Shown piece after piece: positions 40,418 through 50,468 of a stretch of DNA of 64,000 nt. The stretch is from Streptococcus urinalis 2285-97. Lineage in GTDB: Bacteria > Bacillota > Bacilli > Lactobacillales > Streptococcaceae. The stretch spans positions 186,001-250,000 of the forward strand of contig NZ_AEUZ02000001.1 in the NCBI RefSeq assembly GCF_000188055.2. Reading direction: 5' to 3'. The notes beneath the pieces are model-generated. The model worked only from the letters and a program-made list of their open reading frames with translations, did no database searches and was not told the origin of the DNA. The translations under genes and the position numbers were made by a program. Positions within the stretch are counted from its first letter, which is position 1. Every line of letters begins with the position of its first letter.

Positions 40418-41269
40418 ATGAAATTAAAAAAAGGAATTGTTGTCTTTGGTCCTGGAGTAACACTATTATGTACGAGTGCTTGCAGTCAAACCAAAAAGGA
40501 AATGAGCACTAATGCTCATTCAAACAAAGTTGAAATGACTTATGATAAATTAAGGTCACGAGAGAACACGATGGCTGTGGCTTGGTATCAAGAGTCGGAT
40601 GAAGCAAAAGCATTATATTTACAAGGTTATCATTTAGCAAAACAAAAATTAGAAATGATTACGCAAACACCATCTTCAAAACCATACTCTGTAATATTAG
40701 ACATTGATGAAACAGTTTTAGATAATAGCCCTTATCAAGCTAAGAATGTTAAGAATGGAAAGACTTTTAATCCTAAATCATGGGATAAGTGGGTTAAGAG
40801 TAAAAAAGCGAAAGCTGTTCCTGGCGTAAAAGAATTTCTAAATTATGCAAATGAAAAAGGTGTAAAAATCTATTACGTTTCAGATAGAGCTGATAGTCAA
40901 GTAGATGCCACAAAAGAAAATCTTGAGAGTGAAGGTTTGCCAGTTCAAGACAAAAGCCAATTGCTTTTTTTAAAAAATGAGATGACTTCCAAAGAGAGTC
41001 GACGAAAAATGGTTGGAGAATCAACAGATATTGCCTTATTATGTGGTGATAATCTAGTTGATTTTGCTGAATTTTCAAAGACTTCACAGACTGATAGAAC
41101 AAAAATGATGTCTGAACTCGAAAATGAGTTTGGTAATAAATTCATAATACTGCCAAACCCAATGTATGGTTCTTGGGAAACAACGATTTATAATGGTAAA
41201 AAATTAGATAGTAAAAGGCAAGTAAAAGCAAGAGAAAAAGCGATTGAAAAAAATAGCGCGAAAGATTAA
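40418..41269 (+). CDS. lppC: Class C (DDDD) acid phosphatase lipoprotein
   Basis: A 283-residue surface lipoprotein acid phosphatase of the HAD superfamily (LppC/e(P4) family), which removes phosphate from nucleotides and other esters outside the membrane. A signal peptide leads to a probable lipid-attached Cys at 22 (TSAC, with Thr instead of Leu at -3, so a slightly atypical lipobox). The DDDD signature is present: DIDETVLDN (D95, D97) and the later CGDNLVDF. Upstream promoter carries a cre-like site. ATG 40418 follows AGGAGA. Confidence 0.93.
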   Translation: MKLKKGIVVFGPGVTLLCTSACSQTKKEMSTNAHSNKVEMTYDKLRSRENTMAVAWYQESDEAKALYLQGYHLAKQKLEMITQTPSSKPYSVILDIDETVLDNSPYQAKNVKNGKTFNPKSWDKWVKSKKAKAVPGVKEFLNYANEKGVKIYYVSDRADSQVDATKENLESEGLPVQDKSQLLFLKNEMTSKESRRKMVGESTDIALLCGDNLVDFAEFSKTSQTDRTKMMSELENEFGNKFIILPNPMYGSWETTIYNGKKLDSKRQVKAREKAIEKNSAKD

Positions 41270-41343
41270 GTCTGAAAAAGTTTTATATTTTCAAGAAAAT
41301 AGGTTATATTTGTGAAAAATTGTTCATTATACAACAAATAATT

Positions 41344-41373
41344 TTGACTTATGTTATAATATAGAGGTATAAA
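41344..41373 (+). promoter_or_regulatory. Promoter region of pgk
   Basis: Extended -10 TGTTATAAT (41352-41360), and alternatively TTGACT (41344-41349), 18 bases, TATAAA (41368-41373). Either could drive pgk. Confidence 0.55.
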
Positions 41374-41394
41374 ATATTTAAGGAGTTAGAACTC

Positions 41395-42591
41395 ATGGCT
41401 AAATTAACAGTAAAAGACGTTGATTTAAAAGGTAAAAAAGTTCTCGTTCGCGTTGACTTTAATGTACCTTTGAAAGACGGTGTTATTACAAATGATAATC
41501 GTATCTCTGCTGCTTTACCAACAATCAAATACATTGTTGAAAATGGCGGACGTGCTATTCTTTTCTCACACCTTGGACGTGTAAAAGAAGAAGCTGATAA
41601 AGAAGGTAAATCACTTGCTCCAGTTGCAAAAGACCTTTCAGAAAAATTAGGTCAAGAAGTTGTATTTCCTGGAGTTACTCGTGGTGAAAAACTTGAAGAA
41701 GCTATTAATGCCCTTAAAGACGGTCAAGTTCTACTAGTAGAAAACACTCGCTTTGAAGATGTTGATGGTAAAAAAGAATCAAAAAATGATCCAGAATTAG
41801 GTAAATATTGGGCTTCACTTGGTGATGGAATTTTCGTCAACGATGCATTTGGTACTGCTCACCGTGCACATGCATCAAATGTTGGAATTTCAGCTAATGT
41901 TGAAAAAGCAGTTGCTGGTTTCTTACTTGAAAACGAAATTGCCTATATCCAAGAAGCTGTTGAAACTCCAGAACGTCCATTTGTAGCTATTCTTGGTGGT
42001 TCAAAAGTATCTGATAAGATTGGTGTTATCGAAAACTTACTTGAAAAAGCTGATAAAGTACTTATCGGTGGTGGGATGACTTACACTTTCTTTAAAGCTC
42101 AAGGTATCGAAATTGGTAATTCACTTGTAGAAGAAGATAAACTTGAAGTTGCTAAATCATTACTTGAAAAAGCAAATGGTAAATTAGTCTTGCCAGTTGA
42201 TTCAAAAGAAGCTAATACTTTTGCTGATTATACAGAAGTGAAAGATACTGATGGTGAAGCAGTTGATGCTGGGTTCTTAGGACTTGATATTGGTCCAAAA
42301 TCGATTGCAAAATTTGATGAAGCATTAACAGGTGCTAAAACTGTAGTTTGGAATGGACCAATGGGTGTCTTTGAAAACCCAGATTTCCAAGCTGGAACAA
42401 TCGGTGTTATGGACGCTATTGTAAAACAACCAGGCGTTAAATCAATCATTGGTGGTGGTGATTCAGCTGCAGCTGCAATCAACCTAGGTCGTGCAGATAA
42501 ATTCTCATGGATTTCTACTGGTGGTGGAGCATCTATGGAATTATTAGAAGGTAAAGTTTTACCAGGTCTAGATGCTTTGACAGAAAAATAA
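41395..42591 (+). CDS. pgk: Phosphoglycerate kinase
   Basis: It makes ATP from 1,3-bisphosphoglycerate in glycolysis. The 398-residue protein has the substrate-binding VRVDFNVPL (N-terminal), SHLGRVKEE, the ENTRFED segment, [15 protein letters not shown] at the hinge, and the nucleotide-site [13 protein letters not shown]. Strong codon bias for high expression. ATG 41395 follows AAGGAGTTAG. It is followed by a strong terminator. Confidence 0.99.
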   Translation: MAKLTVKDVDLKGKKVLVRVDFNVPLKDGVITNDNRISAALPTIKYIVENGGRAILFSHLGRVKEEADKEGKSLAPVAKDLSEKLGQEVVFPGVTRGEKLEEAINALKDGQVLLVENTRFEDVDGKKESKNDPELGKYWASLGDGIFVNDAFGTAHRAHASNVGISANVEKAVAGFLLENEIAYIQEAVETPERPFVAILGGSKVSDKIGVIENLLEKADKVLIGGGMTYTFFKAQGIEIGNSLVEEDKLEVAKSLLEKANGKLVLPVDSKEANTFADYTEVKDTDGEAVDAGFLGLDIGPKSIAKFDEALTGAKTVVWNGPMGVFENPDFQAGTIGVMDAIVKQPGVKSIIGGGDSAAAAINLGRADKFSWISTGGGASMELLEGKVLPGLDALTEK

Positions 42592-42608
42592 TCAGTTTAT
42601 ATTATTTC

Positions 42609-42644
42609 AAAAAAAGAGGTACTTTCAAGTACTTCTTTTTTTAT
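42609..42644 (+). terminator. Terminator after pgk
   Basis: AAAAAAAGAGGTACTT and AAGTACTTCTTTTTTT pair around TC. Confidence 0.88.
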
Positions 42645-42716
42645 TTATAGATTCATTTATAGTAATTGTTAATTTTAAAAGTATGGTATAATACATGCTA
42701 TAAAAGGAGATTTACC

Positions 42717-43052
42717 ATGGTTATAATGGGATTTTTGATTACTTCATTTTTGATGTTCTTTTTTATGATTGTTTTTATGAAAATTCTAACCCAACATAAA
42801 AAAGAGAGTAAGGAAACTGGTTACTACTATTACCCTTATATGGTTACTTTTAAAAATGGTCCGACACTGGATGAACTTAAAAGTAATGAGAACTTGATGG
42901 CTATAGTTCATGAAATTAATTATGAAGCAGGAACATATGTCATTTTTAGTCGAATAAATGATGTTAAACTAAAAAAGCTACTCATGAAAGAATTCAACTT
43001 AGATGCAAAATCTGTCTTGGTCAGAAGCAGGACATTTATAGGTGTCTGGTAG
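42717..43052 (+). CDS. Small membrane-anchored protein of unknown function
   Basis: A 111-residue protein with one N-terminal membrane helix (about 3-23) and a soluble C-terminal domain of alternating strands and helices (YYYYPYMVTFKNGP to the end). I do not recognise a named family. The start is ATG 42717 after AAAGGAG; a promoter-like TGGTATAAT lies at 42684-42692. Its place between pgk and the FUSC-type gene and glnRA is conserved in pyogenic streptococci as far as I recall. No function is proposed. Confidence 0.7.
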   Translation: MVIMGFLITSFLMFFFMIVFMKILTQHKKESKETGYYYYPYMVTFKNGPTLDELKSNENLMAIVHEINYEAGTYVIFSRINDVKLKKLLMKEFNLDAKSVLVRSRTFIGVW

Positions 43053-43099
43053 ATATAATACAAAAAAGCTTTTATATATGAAGTATACCTAAGAGAAAG

Positions 43100-43627
43100 A
43101 TGAAGAGTTATCGTATGAAATACAAATTTGATCCCCAGAAATTTAGATTAGGTATGCGGACCTTAAAAACAGGACTAGCTGTCTTTTTAGTTTTACTTTT
43201 ATTTACACTTTTTCACTGGAAAGGTCTCCAAATTGGTGCGTTGACAGCTGTCTTTAGTTTACGGGAAGATTTTGGAAAATCTATCTCTTTTGGTATGTCT
43301 AGAGTTTTAGGAAATACAATTGGTGGTATCTTATCTTTAGTTTTTTATTTGATAAATGCCATCTTGCCCAATCAAATATGGGTTACTTTAATTTTTGTTC
43401 CCATTTTGACGATGTTAACCATTATGTTAAATGTCTCCTTTAATAATAAATCAGGTGTTATTGGTGCTGTTGCTGCACTATTAATTATTACGTTATCAAT
43501 ACCGTCTTCGCATACTTTTATGTATGCTTTATCACGGATTTTTGAAACTTTTTGTGGTGTTTTTATTGCAATCATAGTTAATACAGACTTAGAAATTATT
43601 ATTCAAAAAGTTAAAGGGAAAAATTAA
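43100..43627 (+). CDS. FUSC/ArAE-like (DUF939-type) membrane protein
   Basis: A 175-residue integral membrane protein with about four to five helices and the family's N-terminal GMRTLKTGLAVFL and SLREDFGKSISFGMSRVLGNTIGG segments. Related proteins belong to the aromatic-acid-exporter/FUSC superfamily, but this short form lacks the soluble C-terminal domain of full exporters, so transport activity is unproven. It precedes the GlnR operator of glnRA in the same direction. Confidence 0.78.
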   Translation: MKSYRMKYKFDPQKFRLGMRTLKTGLAVFLVLLLFTLFHWKGLQIGALTAVFSLREDFGKSISFGMSRVLGNTIGGILSLVFYLINAILPNQIWVTLIFVPILTMLTIMLNVSFNNKSGVIGAVAALLIITLSIPSSHTFMYALSRIFETFCGVFIAIIVNTDLEIIIQKVKGKN

Positions 43628-43680
43628 TGTTAGAAAACCTAACATTGTCTCTTGACAGCTATTTTGTTTAGTTCTATAAT
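43627..43680 (+). promoter_or_regulatory. glnRA promoter with upstream GlnR operator
   Basis: The 19-bp perfect palindrome ATGTTAGAAAACCTAACAT (43627-43645) matches the GlnR box form TGTNAN7TNACA. It sits six bases before a consensus promoter: TTGACA (43652-43657), 17 bases, TATAAT (43675-43680). This supports GlnR autorepression of glnR-glnA under nitrogen excess. Confidence 0.9.
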
Positions 43681-43702
43681 ATTGTCATGAAGGGAGGAAG
43701 TC

Positions 43703-44074
43703 ATGAAAGAAAAAGAACTGAGGCGTTCAATGTCTGTGTTTTCGATTGGTGCCGTCATGAAATTAACAGATTTAACTGCTCGTCAGATACGTTATTATGA
43801 AGATCAAGATTTAATAAAACCTGAACGAACAGATGGTAATCGTCGAATGTTTTCGTTAAATGATATGGATCGTTTGTTAGAAATAAAAGATTTTCTTGAT
43901 GAGGGTTTGAATATTGCAGGAATCAAAAAAGAATATGCAGACCGTGAAGAAAAAGCTAATCAGAAACAAAAAGCACTAACTGACGCCGATGTTCGAAGAA
44001 TCTTACAAGACGAACTCCGAAATCAAGGTGGTTTTGGAAAACCTTCACAAGGAATGGGGATTTTTCGTATTTAG
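43703..44074 (+). CDS. glnR: Glutamine synthetase repressor GlnR
   Basis: GlnR is a MerR-family repressor that, with feedback-inhibited glutamine synthetase, shuts off glutamine/glutamate genes when nitrogen is plentiful. The 123-residue protein has the MerR helix-turn-helix (about 14-80, AVMKLTDLTARQIRYYEDQDLI, PERTDGNRRMFS) and a short C-terminal GlnA-responsive tail (about 100-123, RRILQDELRNQGGF). ATG 43703 follows AAGGGAGGAA. It is followed 50 bases later by glnA. Confidence 0.97.
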   Translation: MKEKELRRSMSVFSIGAVMKLTDLTARQIRYYEDQDLIKPERTDGNRRMFSLNDMDRLLEIKDFLDEGLNIAGIKKEYADREEKANQKQKALTDADVRRILQDELRNQGGFGKPSQGMGIFRI

Positions 44075-44124
44075 CAAAATACAAAAATCAGTCTTTTTGG
44101 CAGTAATAAAAGGGGATCAACTTT

Positions 44125-45471
44125 ATGACAATTACAGCAGCAGATATTCGCCGCGAAGTAAAAGAAAAAAATGTTACTTTTCTTCGTCTCATGTTTACCG
44201 ATATTCAAGGGATTATGAAAAATGTTGAAATACCAGCAACAGATGAACAATTAGATAAAGTCTTATCTAATAAAGCAATGTTTGATGGTTCTTCAATTGA
44301 AGGGTTTGTTCGTATTAATGAATCAGACATGTTCTTATATCCTGATTTGAACACCTGGATTGTATTTCCATGGGGCGATGAAAATGGTGCAGTAGCAGGA
44401 TTGATTTGTGACATCTATACTCCAGAAGGTGAACCTTTCCCAGGAGATCCTAGAGGGAACTTGAAAAAAGCACTTAAGCATATGGAAGAAGTGGGTTATA
44501 AATCATTCAATCTAGGACCAGAACCAGAATTCTTCTTATTTAAAATGAATGAAAAAGGTGAGCCAACACTAGAAGTCAACGATAAGGGTGGTTATTTTGA
44601 TTTAGCACCAACTGATCTTGCTGATAATACACGTCGAGAAATTGTAAATGTATTAACAAAAATGGGATTTGAAGTTGAAGCTAGCCACCATGAAGTAGCT
44701 GTGGGGCAACATGAAATTGATTTTAAATATGATGATGTTTTAAAAGCTTGCGATAACATTCAACTCTTTAAACTTGTGGTTAAAACAATCGCTCGTAAAC
44801 ACGGCCTTTACGCAACATTCATGGCAAAACCTAAATTTGGAATCAATGGTTCAGGTATGCATTGTAACATGTCACTCTTTAATAAGGATGGAAAAAATGC
44901 ATTTTATGATGAAAATGATCCAAAAGGAATGCAACTATCACAAGATGCTTATTATTTCTTAGGTGGGCTAATGAAACATGCCTATAACTTTACTGCCATA
45001 ATGAATCCAACTGTCAATTCTTATAAACGTTTAGTTCCTGGATATGAAGCACCAGTTTATGTTGCCTGGGCAGGTCGTAACCGTTCACCATTAATTCGTG
45101 TACCAGCTTCAAGAGGTATGGGAACACGACTAGAATTGCGTTCAGTTGATCCAACCGCCAATCCTTATTTGGCCTTAGCGGTCTTACTACAATCTGGACT
45201 AGATGGTATTGAAAATAAAATTGAAGCTCCAGCTCCTGTTGAAACTAACATTTATGCGATGACAGTAGAAGAACGTGAAGCAGAAGGAATAATTGATTTA
45301 CCATCAACTCTTCATAACGCTCTTAAAGCATTGCAGACAGATGATGTTGTAAAATCAGCCTTAGGTTCACATATATACATTAATTTCTTAGAAGCAAAAC
45401 GTATTGAATGGGCTTCCTATGCAAGTTATGTATCACAATGGGAAATTGAAAATTATTTAGATGCATATTAA
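44125..45471 (+). CDS. glnA: Glutamine synthetase, type I
   Basis: It forms glutamine from glutamate and ammonia with ATP. The 448-residue length and the absence of the adenylylation-site tyrosine region point to the Gram-positive GSI-alpha form, which is feedback-inhibited. Visible motifs include [48 protein letters not shown] (the glycine loop) and NRSPLIRVP. It is second in the glnRA operon and is followed by a strong hairpin. Confidence 0.99.
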   Translation: MTITAADIRREVKEKNVTFLRLMFTDIQGIMKNVEIPATDEQLDKVLSNKAMFDGSSIEGFVRINESDMFLYPDLNTWIVFPWGDENGAVAGLICDIYTPEGEPFPGDPRGNLKKALKHMEEVGYKSFNLGPEPEFFLFKMNEKGEPTLEVNDKGGYFDLAPTDLADNTRREIVNVLTKMGFEVEASHHEVAVGQHEIDFKYDDVLKACDNIQLFKLVVKTIARKHGLYATFMAKPKFGINGSGMHCNMSLFNKDGKNAFYDENDPKGMQLSQDAYYFLGGLMKHAYNFTAIMNPTVNSYKRLVPGYEAPVYVAWAGRNRSPLIRVPASRGMGTRLELRSVDPTANPYLALAVLLQSGLDGIENKIEAPAPVETNIYAMTVEEREAEGIIDLPSTLHNALKALQTDDVVKSALGSHIYINFLEAKRIEWASYASYVSQWEIENYLDAY

Positions 45472-45507
45472 TCAAAAAGGCACCACTATTGAGGTGCCTT
45501 TTTGATT
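45470..45507 (+). terminator. Terminator after glnRA
   Basis: AATCAAAAAGGCACC and GGTGCCTTTTTGATT form a 15-bp perfect stem. Confidence 0.92.
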
Positions 45508-45649
45508 ATTAGAATTCTGAGAATAGGATTATTGAATGATATTCATAATTGTGTATAAAATACATAAATTTTAAATAAAAAAATGGAAAAACCTTATTTT
45601 TAAGTATAATAATAAAATAAACAAAATAATGAATTTTCAGAAAAATCGC

Positions 45650-45678
45650 TTGCAATTTATATTAAACTATTATATAAT
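45650..45678 (+). promoter_or_regulatory. Promoter of the opp operon
   Basis: TTGCAA (45650-45655), 17 bases, TATAAT (45673-45678), 42 bases before oppA. Confidence 0.78.
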
Positions 45679-45719
45679 CTAATTTATCAAAGAAAAGATC
45701 AATTTAGGAGGATGTTGAC

Positions 45720-47378
45720 ATGACATTGTTGACAAAACAAACATGGAAACGTGTTGGCTTGGGATCAGTTACCTTAGTTTCAGCAGCGTTATTATTAGCA
45801 TGTGGTAACAAATCTAACTCAGCTTCATCAGGAGATAAAGATACAATCAACTGGTACACACCAACTGAAATTATTACTTTGGATGTATCTAAAAATACTG
45901 ATTCATACTCATCACTTGCGATTGGTAACTCAGGAAGTAACTTACTTCGTGTAAATGCTAAAGGCAAATTGAAACCAGACCTTGCTAAAAAAGTTGACGT
46001 TTCTAAAGATGGTCTTACATACACTGCAACAATGCGTGACAATCTTAAATGGTCTGACGGTAGTGAATTGACTGCCAAAGATATTGTTTATTCTTGGAAA
46101 CGTATGGTTGATCCAAAAACAGCATCAGAATATGCCTACTTAGCATCTGACGCTCACTTGAAAAATGCTGAAGATATCATTTCAGGTAAAAATACTGACT
46201 TAGATTCTCTTGGTGTAAAAGCCGAAGGAAATAAAGTTATCTTCACATTATCAGAACCTTCACCACAATTTGAAAGTTTATTATCATTCTCAAACTTTGT
46301 AGCACAAAAAGAATCATTTGTTAAAGAAGCTGGTAAAGACTATGGAACTTCATCAGATAAACAAATTTATTCAGGACCTTACAAAGTTACTGAATGGAAT
46401 GGTACAAGTGGTAAATTCAAACTTGTTAAGAATAACAAGTACTGGGATGCAAAACACGTTAAAACAAAAACAATTAACGTTCAAACCATTAAAAAACCTG
46501 ACACAGCTGTGCAAATGTATAAACAAGGTAAACTTGATTATGCTAACATTTCAGGAACATCTGCAATCTATAATGCCAATAAGAGTAATAAAGATGTCGT
46601 AACAGTTCCAGAAGCAACAACAACTTACATGGTTTATAACCAAACAGGCTCAGTTGAATCATTAAGCAATAAAAAAATTCGTCAAGCTTTGAACTTAGCA
46701 ACTGACCGTAAAGGTATTGTATCAGCAGCCGTGGATACAGGATCTAAAGCTGCGACAGCTCTAGCTCCTACTGGTCTTGAAAAATTAGAAGACGGTTCAG
46801 ATTTAACTAAATATGTTGCACCTGGTTACTCTTACAAAAAATCAGAAGCAACAAAACTCTTCAAGGAAGGTTTATCAGAACTTGGTAAGAGCTCACTTAA
46901 GATTACTGTAACTGCAGATGCAGATGCACCAGCTGCAAAAGCTGCTGTAGACTACATTAAAGAAACTTGGGAAAGTGCCCTTCCAGGACTTACAGTTGAA
47001 GAAAAATTTGTACCATTTAAACAACGTTTGGATGATACGAAAAACCAAAACTTTGAAGCTGCAGTAGTTCTTTGGGGTGGTGACTATCCAGAAGGATCTA
47101 CTTTCTACGGAATGTTCACATCTGGTGCAGCATATAACTACGGTAAATTTACAAGTAAAGAATATGACGCTGCCTATAATCAAGCAACTTCAACTCATGC
47201 ACTTGACAAAGATGCAGCAGCTAAAGATTACAAAGAAGCTGAAAAAATTCTTTATGATAATGCTTACTACAATCCACTTTACTTCCGTTCAGGTAAAGGA
47301 CTTCAAAATCCAGAGATTAAAGGACTTATCCGCAATTCAACTGGCTTAAACGTTGACTTTACATATGCTCATAAGTAA
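45720..47378 (+). CDS. oppA: Oligopeptide ABC transporter, substrate-binding lipoprotein
   Basis: OppA captures peptides outside the membrane for the Opp importer, which in streptococci supplies amino acids and takes in signalling peptides such as Rgg-directed pheromones. The 552-residue family-5 binding protein has a lipoprotein signal ending at C28 (LLAC) and the SBP-5 signature around TATMRDNLKWSDGSELTAKDIVYSW (about 98-122). ATG 45720 follows AGGAGG. A hairpin follows the gene and probably makes oppA more abundant than the membrane components. Confidence 0.96.
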   Translation: MTLLTKQTWKRVGLGSVTLVSAALLLACGNKSNSASSGDKDTINWYTPTEIITLDVSKNTDSYSSLAIGNSGSNLLRVNAKGKLKPDLAKKVDVSKDGLTYTATMRDNLKWSDGSELTAKDIVYSWKRMVDPKTASEYAYLASDAHLKNAEDIISGKNTDLDSLGVKAEGNKVIFTLSEPSPQFESLLSFSNFVAQKESFVKEAGKDYGTSSDKQIYSGPYKVTEWNGTSGKFKLVKNNKYWDAKHVKTKTINVQTIKKPDTAVQMYKQGKLDYANISGTSAIYNANKSNKDVVTVPEATTTYMVYNQTGSVESLSNKKIRQALNLATDRKGIVSAAVDTGSKAATALAPTGLEKLEDGSDLTKYVAPGYSYKKSEATKLFKEGLSELGKSSLKITVTADADAPAAKAAVDYIKETWESALPGLTVEEKFVPFKQRLDDTKNQNFEAAVVLWGGDYPEGSTFYGMFTSGAAYNYGKFTSKEYDAAYNQATSTHALDKDAAAKDYKEAEKILYDNAYYNPLYFRSGKGLQNPEIKGLIRNSTGLNVDFTYAHK

Positions 47379-47408
47379 AAGATTTAACTAGACTAGTAAC
47401 GATATTAT

Positions 47409-47440
47409 GCAAGAATTGGTCTTGACCAGTTCTTGCTTTT
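47409..47440 (+). terminator. Attenuating hairpin between oppA and oppB
   Basis: GCAAGAATTGGTC and GACCAGTTCTTGC form about 12 pairs (one G-U) followed by a short T stretch, 15 bases before oppB. It is likely a partial terminator that sets the ratio of binding protein to permease. Confidence 0.75.
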
Positions 47441-47454
47441 GTTAGAGGAAAATT

Positions 47455-48369
47455 ATGACTAAATACTTACTAAAACATGTTGCAATCTTATTGGTAACAC
47501 TATGGGTGGTTATTACCCTTTCGTTCTTTCTAATGCAAGTCATGCCAGGGACTCCATATAATAATCCTAAATTGACTGACCAAATGATTGCAATGATGAA
47601 TAAACAATATGGTTTGGATAAACCATTATGGCAACAATATTTAACTTATTTATTTAACATCCTACACGGTGACTTTGGAACTAGTTACCAATCTGTTAAC
47701 CAATCAGTTTCAAAATTGATTTTCCAAAGATTGGGAGTTTCTGTGCACCTTGGGCTTCAAGCCCTAGTCGTTGGGATTATTTCTGGTTTATTTGTTGGTG
47801 CCGTTTCAGCACGTAATAAGAATAATAAATTGGATGCTTTCTTAAGTGTTATTTCAACACTTGGTATTTCTATTCCAGCCTTCATTATTGGTCTCTTACT
47901 TCTTGATTACTTTGGATTTAAATGGAACCTCTTACCATTATCAGGTTGGGGAACATTTGGACAAACTGTTTTACCAAGTTTAGCCTTGGCTATTCCTGTT
48001 TTTGCTCAAGTCACTCGTTTCTTTAGAAGTGAAATGATCGAAACTCTAAACACTGACTATATTCAATTAGCACGTGCTAAGGGCTTGTCAAAACGTCAAG
48101 TTACGAATAAACATGCTTATCGTAACTCTATGATTCCTGTATTGACTCTAGTTGGTCCTATGGCTGCTAATATCTTGACAGGTTCTGCTTTGATTGAACA
48201 AATTTTTTCAATCCCAGGAATTGGTCAACAATTTGTGACATCAATTCCAACAAAAGACTACCCAGTAATCATGGGAACAACAATTGTTTATGCCTTGATG
48301 TTAATGGTAGCCATTTTGATTACAGATATTGTTATTAGTATTGCAGATCCACGTGTAAGACTTGGATAG
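47455..48369 (+). CDS. oppB: Oligopeptide ABC transporter permease OppB
   Basis: A 304-residue permease with six membrane helices and the EAA loop near the C-terminus (YIQLARAKGLSKRQV), which contacts the ATPases. It pairs with OppC to form the pore. ATG 47455 follows AGAGGAAA. It is separated from oppC by 9 bases. Confidence 0.96.
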   Translation: MTKYLLKHVAILLVTLWVVITLSFFLMQVMPGTPYNNPKLTDQMIAMMNKQYGLDKPLWQQYLTYLFNILHGDFGTSYQSVNQSVSKLIFQRLGVSVHLGLQALVVGIISGLFVGAVSARNKNNKLDAFLSVISTLGISIPAFIIGLLLLDYFGFKWNLLPLSGWGTFGQTVLPSLALAIPVFAQVTRFFRSEMIETLNTDYIQLARAKGLSKRQVTNKHAYRNSMIPVLTLVGPMAANILTGSALIEQIFSIPGIGQQFVTSIPTKDYPVIMGTTIVYALMLMVAILITDIVISIADPRVRLG

Positions 48370-48378
48370 GAGAGAAAG

Positions 48379-49410
48379 ATGCCAGAAGAAAAAAGAACTT
48401 TTAAACTTGTCGGGGCAGGAAATTCTGACTCACAAGAAAAAATCGAAAAGCCAGCCTTATCTTTCCTACAAGATGCTTGGCGTCGATTAAAACATAATAA
48501 ATTAGCTGTTGTCTCAATGTTTTTCCTAGGATTTTTAATTATCTTTTCTTTAGGATCTACATTAGTTGTTTCAAAGAAAGATGCTAACACTTTTAATAGT
48601 GGTCAAGTTAGTACTTATCGTAATTTACCGCCAAAATTAAGCTCAAGTCTACCTATTTGGAATGGTAAAATTAAATACGCTGGAAATACGGAAAAAAATG
48701 ATGCCTACGCAGACCAAGGTGTTCCAGAAAGTAAGAAATTCATTCTAGGTACTGATAATCTAGGTCGGTCTCTTGGAAAACGTATTACGGTCGGGATTCG
48801 TATCTCATTATTGATTGCCATAGTAGCGACTTTTATTGACTTGATTATAGGTGTTACATATGGTTTAGTGTCTGGATTTACTGGTGGACGTGTTGACACT
48901 TTGATGCAACGTATTATTGAAGTTATTTCATCCATTCCAAATTTGGTAATTGTGACTATGTTAGGACTTTTACTTGGTAATGGTGTGACATCAATTATTA
49001 TCTCTATTGCTATTGTTGGTTGGACTTCAATGGCACGTCAAGTCCGTAATATGACTTTGTCTTATCGCGAACGTGACTTTGTCCTTGCTTCTACAGCTTT
49101 AGGGGAAAGTAATTTAAAAATTGCTTTTAAACACATTTTGCCTAATATTTCAGGGATTATCATTGTTCAAATTATGATGACTGTCCCAAGTGCCATTATG
49201 TACGAAGCAGTGCTTTCAGCTATTAACCTTGGTGTTAAACCACCAACTGCCTCTCTTGGTTCTTTGATTACAGATGCTCAGGAAAACTTACAATACTATC
49301 CATATCAAGTATTGCTTCCAGCCTTAGCACTTGTATTTATCTCACTTGCCTTCATCCTTCTTGGTGATGGTCTACGTGATGCATTTGATCCAAAATCTAG
49401 TAATGAATAG
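48379..49410 (+). CDS. oppC: Oligopeptide ABC transporter permease OppC
   Basis: A 343-residue permease with a long N-terminal extension before the first helix, an OppC-type extracellular loop, and the EAA motif RERDFVLASTALGESN about 100 residues from the C-terminus. The GTDNLGRSLGKR segment is typical of OppC/DppC. It is intact and in order with oppB and oppD. Confidence 0.96.
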   Translation: MPEEKRTFKLVGAGNSDSQEKIEKPALSFLQDAWRRLKHNKLAVVSMFFLGFLIIFSLGSTLVVSKKDANTFNSGQVSTYRNLPPKLSSSLPIWNGKIKYAGNTEKNDAYADQGVPESKKFILGTDNLGRSLGKRITVGIRISLLIAIVATFIDLIIGVTYGLVSGFTGGRVDTLMQRIIEVISSIPNLVIVTMLGLLLGNGVTSIIISIAIVGWTSMARQVRNMTLSYRERDFVLASTALGESNLKIAFKHILPNISGIIIVQIMMTVPSAIMYEAVLSAINLGVKPPTASLGSLITDAQENLQYYPYQVLLPALALVFISLAFILLGDGLRDAFDPKSSNE

Positions 49411-49421
49411 GAGGTATTATA

Positions 49422-50468
49422 ATGACAAATGAAACAATTTTAAATGTAAAAAACCTCCATGTAGATTTCAAGACTTATGCAGGTGATGTCAAAGCAATTC
49501 GTGATATCAATTTTGATCTCAAAAAAGGAGAAACTTTAGCTATTGTTGGTGAATCAGGTTCTGGAAAATCTGTAACAACAAGAACACTAATGGGTCTTAA
49601 TGCTAGTAATGCAGTCCTTTCAGGTGAGATTAATTTTAAAGGTCGTAAATTAAACAAAATTAAAGAGGACGAATGGGTCAAAATTCGTGGTAACGAAATT
49701 GCAATGATTTTCCAAGACCCAATGACAAGTTTGGATCCAACAATGAAAATTGGAATGCAAATCGCAGAAAGTATTCTTATTCATGAGGATGTTCCAAAAA
49801 GTGAAGCTCTAGAGCGTGCTTTAGAGTTGATGAAACAAGTTGGTATTCCAAATGCTGAAGAGCATATTAATGACTACCCACATCAATGGTCTGGTGGTAT
49901 GAGACAACGTGCTGTTATTGCTATTGCTTTAGCCGCAAACCCAGAGATTTTGATCGCTGATGAACCAACAACCGCACTAGATGTTACCATTCAGGCGCAA
50001 ATTTTGAAATTGATGAAAGAAATTCAAGCAAAAGTTTCTTCATCAATCATCTTTATTACCCATGATTTGGGAGTTGTTGCAGGTATGGCAGACCGCGTTG
50101 CCGTTATGTATGCTGGTAAAATTGTTGAATATGGAACCGTTGATGAAGTGTTCTATAATCCTCAACATCCTTACACATGGGGACTGCTAAATTCTATGCC
50201 TACGACTGATACAGAGTCAGGTAGTTTGGAATCAATACCAGGAACGCCTCCAGATTTATTGAATCCACCAAAAGGAGATGCCTTTGCTGCTCGTAATGAG
50301 TTTGCTTTGGATATTGATCATGAAGAAGAGCCACCAATGTTTAAAGTGAGTGAAACCCATTATGCTGCAACTTGGTTACTTGATGAAAGAGCTCCTAAAG
50401 TAACACCTCCATTACCAATTCAAAAACGTTGGGATAGATGGAAAGAAATGGAAGGGAGAAAAGCTTAA
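49422..50468 (+). CDS. oppD: Oligopeptide ABC transporter ATPase OppD
   Basis: One of the two ATPases energising peptide import. The 348-residue protein has Walker A GESGSGKS (about 44), signature SGGMRQR (about 157), Walker B ILIADEPT (about 177) and the C-terminal oligopeptide-transporter extension (about 250-348). ATG 49422 follows AGGAGG. Its stop overlaps the oppF start (TAATG). Confidence 0.97.
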   Translation: MTNETILNVKNLHVDFKTYAGDVKAIRDINFDLKKGETLAIVGESGSGKSVTTRTLMGLNASNAVLSGEINFKGRKLNKIKEDEWVKIRGNEIAMIFQDPMTSLDPTMKIGMQIAESILIHEDVPKSEALERALELMKQVGIPNAEEHINDYPHQWSGGMRQRAVIAIALAANPEILIADEPTTALDVTIQAQILKLMKEIQAKVSSSIIFITHDLGVVAGMADRVAVMYAGKIVEYGTVDEVFYNPQHPYTWGLLNSMPTTDTESGSLESIPGTPPDLLNPPKGDAFAARNEFALDIDHEEEPPMFKVSETHYAATWLLDERAPKVTPPLPIQKRWDRWKEMEGRKA

